From contig NZ_PGSG01000015.1 of NCBI RefSeq assembly GCF_002843305.1, positions 1 to 64,000 of the forward strand: DNA of 64,000 nt, read 5' to 3'. Below are positions 63,589 through 64,000 of this stretch, one piece after another. The stretch comes from Streptomyces barkulensis. GTDB taxonomy: Bacteria; Actinomycetota; Actinomycetes; Streptomycetales; Streptomycetaceae. The notes beneath the pieces are model-generated. The model did no database searches. It was not told where the DNA came from and saw only the letters and a list, made by a program, of their open reading frames with translations. The position numbers were made by a program, and so were the translations under genes. Numbering within the stretch: position 1 is the stretch's first letter; every line of letters begins with the position of its first letter.

Positions 63589-64000
63589 GCCCCTGGATCC
63601 CCTCCGGCCCCCCGAGACCGCGCACGACCTGCGCCACCACGGCGACGCGGAGGTGCGCGGCGCCGGCGCGGATCTGGTGGACCTCGCGGTCAACGTCCGC
63701 GCCGGCACGCCCCCCGCCTGGCTGAAGGAGCGGGTGGCCGCCTCGCTCGGCTCACTGGCCGCCTACCCCGACGGGCGGGCGGCCCGGCGGGCGGTGGCGG
63801 ACCGGCACGGGCTGCCACCGGAGTGCGTGCTGCTGACGGCGGGCGCGGCGGAGGCGTTCGTCCTGCTCGCCCGGTTCCTGCCCCCGCCCGGATCGGACGC
63901 CTGGCGCGGGGGCGGCCCTGTCGTGGTGCATCCGCAGTTCACCGAGCCGGAGGCCGCCCTGCTGGACGCGGGCCACCGGGTGGAGCGCGTCGTCCTGGGC
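63572..64000 (+). CDS. cobC: CobC-like PLP-dependent aminotransferase, partial at window edge
   Basis: The first 143 residues of a fold-type I PLP enzyme: RHHGDAEVRGAGADLVDLAVNVRAG, LAAYPDGRAARRAVADRHGL, VLLTAGAAEAFVLLARF and VVVHPQFTEPEAALLDAG. I recognise the Rv2231c/CobC type, related to threonine-phosphate decarboxylase and probably needed for the aminopropanol arm. The active-site Lys lies beyond the window. The ATG at 63572 overlaps cbiX by 17 bases; an in-frame ATG at 63563 is also possible. Confidence 0.88.
   Translation, partial: MHTPTEPLDPLRPPETAHDLRHHGDAEVRGAGADLVDLAVNVRAGTPPAWLKERVAASLGSLAAYPDGRAARRAVADRHGLPPECVLLTAGAAEAFVLLARFLPPPGSDAWRGGGPVVVHPQFTEPEAALLDAGHRVERVVLG

Overview
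The window is high-GC actinobacterial DNA and almost certainly comes from a Streptomyces or a very close relative. The signs are a very GC-rich sequence, many GTG and TTG starts, a chaplin, the Gbn nucleoid protein, Asp23/AmaP envelope genes, and a gene order that matches the S. coelicolor SCO1790s-SCO1860s region as I remember it (chaplin, two-component pair, serB, fabI-fabG, gbn, pitH2, cob genes). No insertion sequence, prophage, CRISPR array or tRNA was recognised.

Layout. 1-590: 5' end of a 16S rRNA gene on the minus strand, with its leader and promoter region. 587-3987: a DNA glycosylase preceded by a truncated relative, Spo0M, a PEBP protein and an HNH nuclease. 4032-7222 (minus): a TauE-type permease, an SPFH/NfeD pair and an ABC ATPase. 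7331-13280: a conserved unknown, a short chaplin, a NarL-type two-component system and a large FHA-ABC transporter. 13563-19796: serB, a SixA-like phosphatase, an MFS permease divergent from a FadR-type regulator, and fabG-fabI. 20052-25980: small unknowns, the TldD/TldE protease pair, and stress or membrane proteins. 25963-32556: moaA, a subtilase, a sterol-desaturase-like enzyme, a DEDDh-BRCT exonuclease, SURF1 and an atypical SDR. 32680-36129: an envelope-stress cluster (two Asp23 proteins, a 60-residue membrane protein, DUF6286, AmaP) facing a partner gene. 36188-42956 (minus): enoyl-CoA hydratase, gbn, ABC-F, an unknown, a hydrolase and an aldolase. 43072-44622: a PHO box followed by a PiT phosphate transporter and a small membrane protein.

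44900-64000 is one long cobalamin operon under a cobalamin riboswitch: cobD, cobQ, cobN, ChlI/D-type chelatase, cobO, cobB, cobI, cobM, cbiD, cbiET, cbiG-cobJ, ferredoxin, cobH, cbiX and the start of cobC. Nearly all genes overlap by 1-26 bases, so translational coupling is likely. The enzyme set mixes 'anaerobic' components (CbiX, CbiD, CbiG) with an 'aerobic' late cobaltochelatase (CobN plus ChlI/D).

The most interesting signals are: the tandem aag remnant; a chaplin with a ChpE-like signal peptide but a Cys-containing ChpH-like body; GATC clusters beside gbn; a 7-codon ORF ahead of the ABC-F gene; a 25-codon ORF between the B12 riboswitch and cobD; the Asp23/AmaP cluster; and an SDR without the catalytic Tyr-x3-Lys motif. 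Functions rest on motifs and family knowledge; no database search was run.
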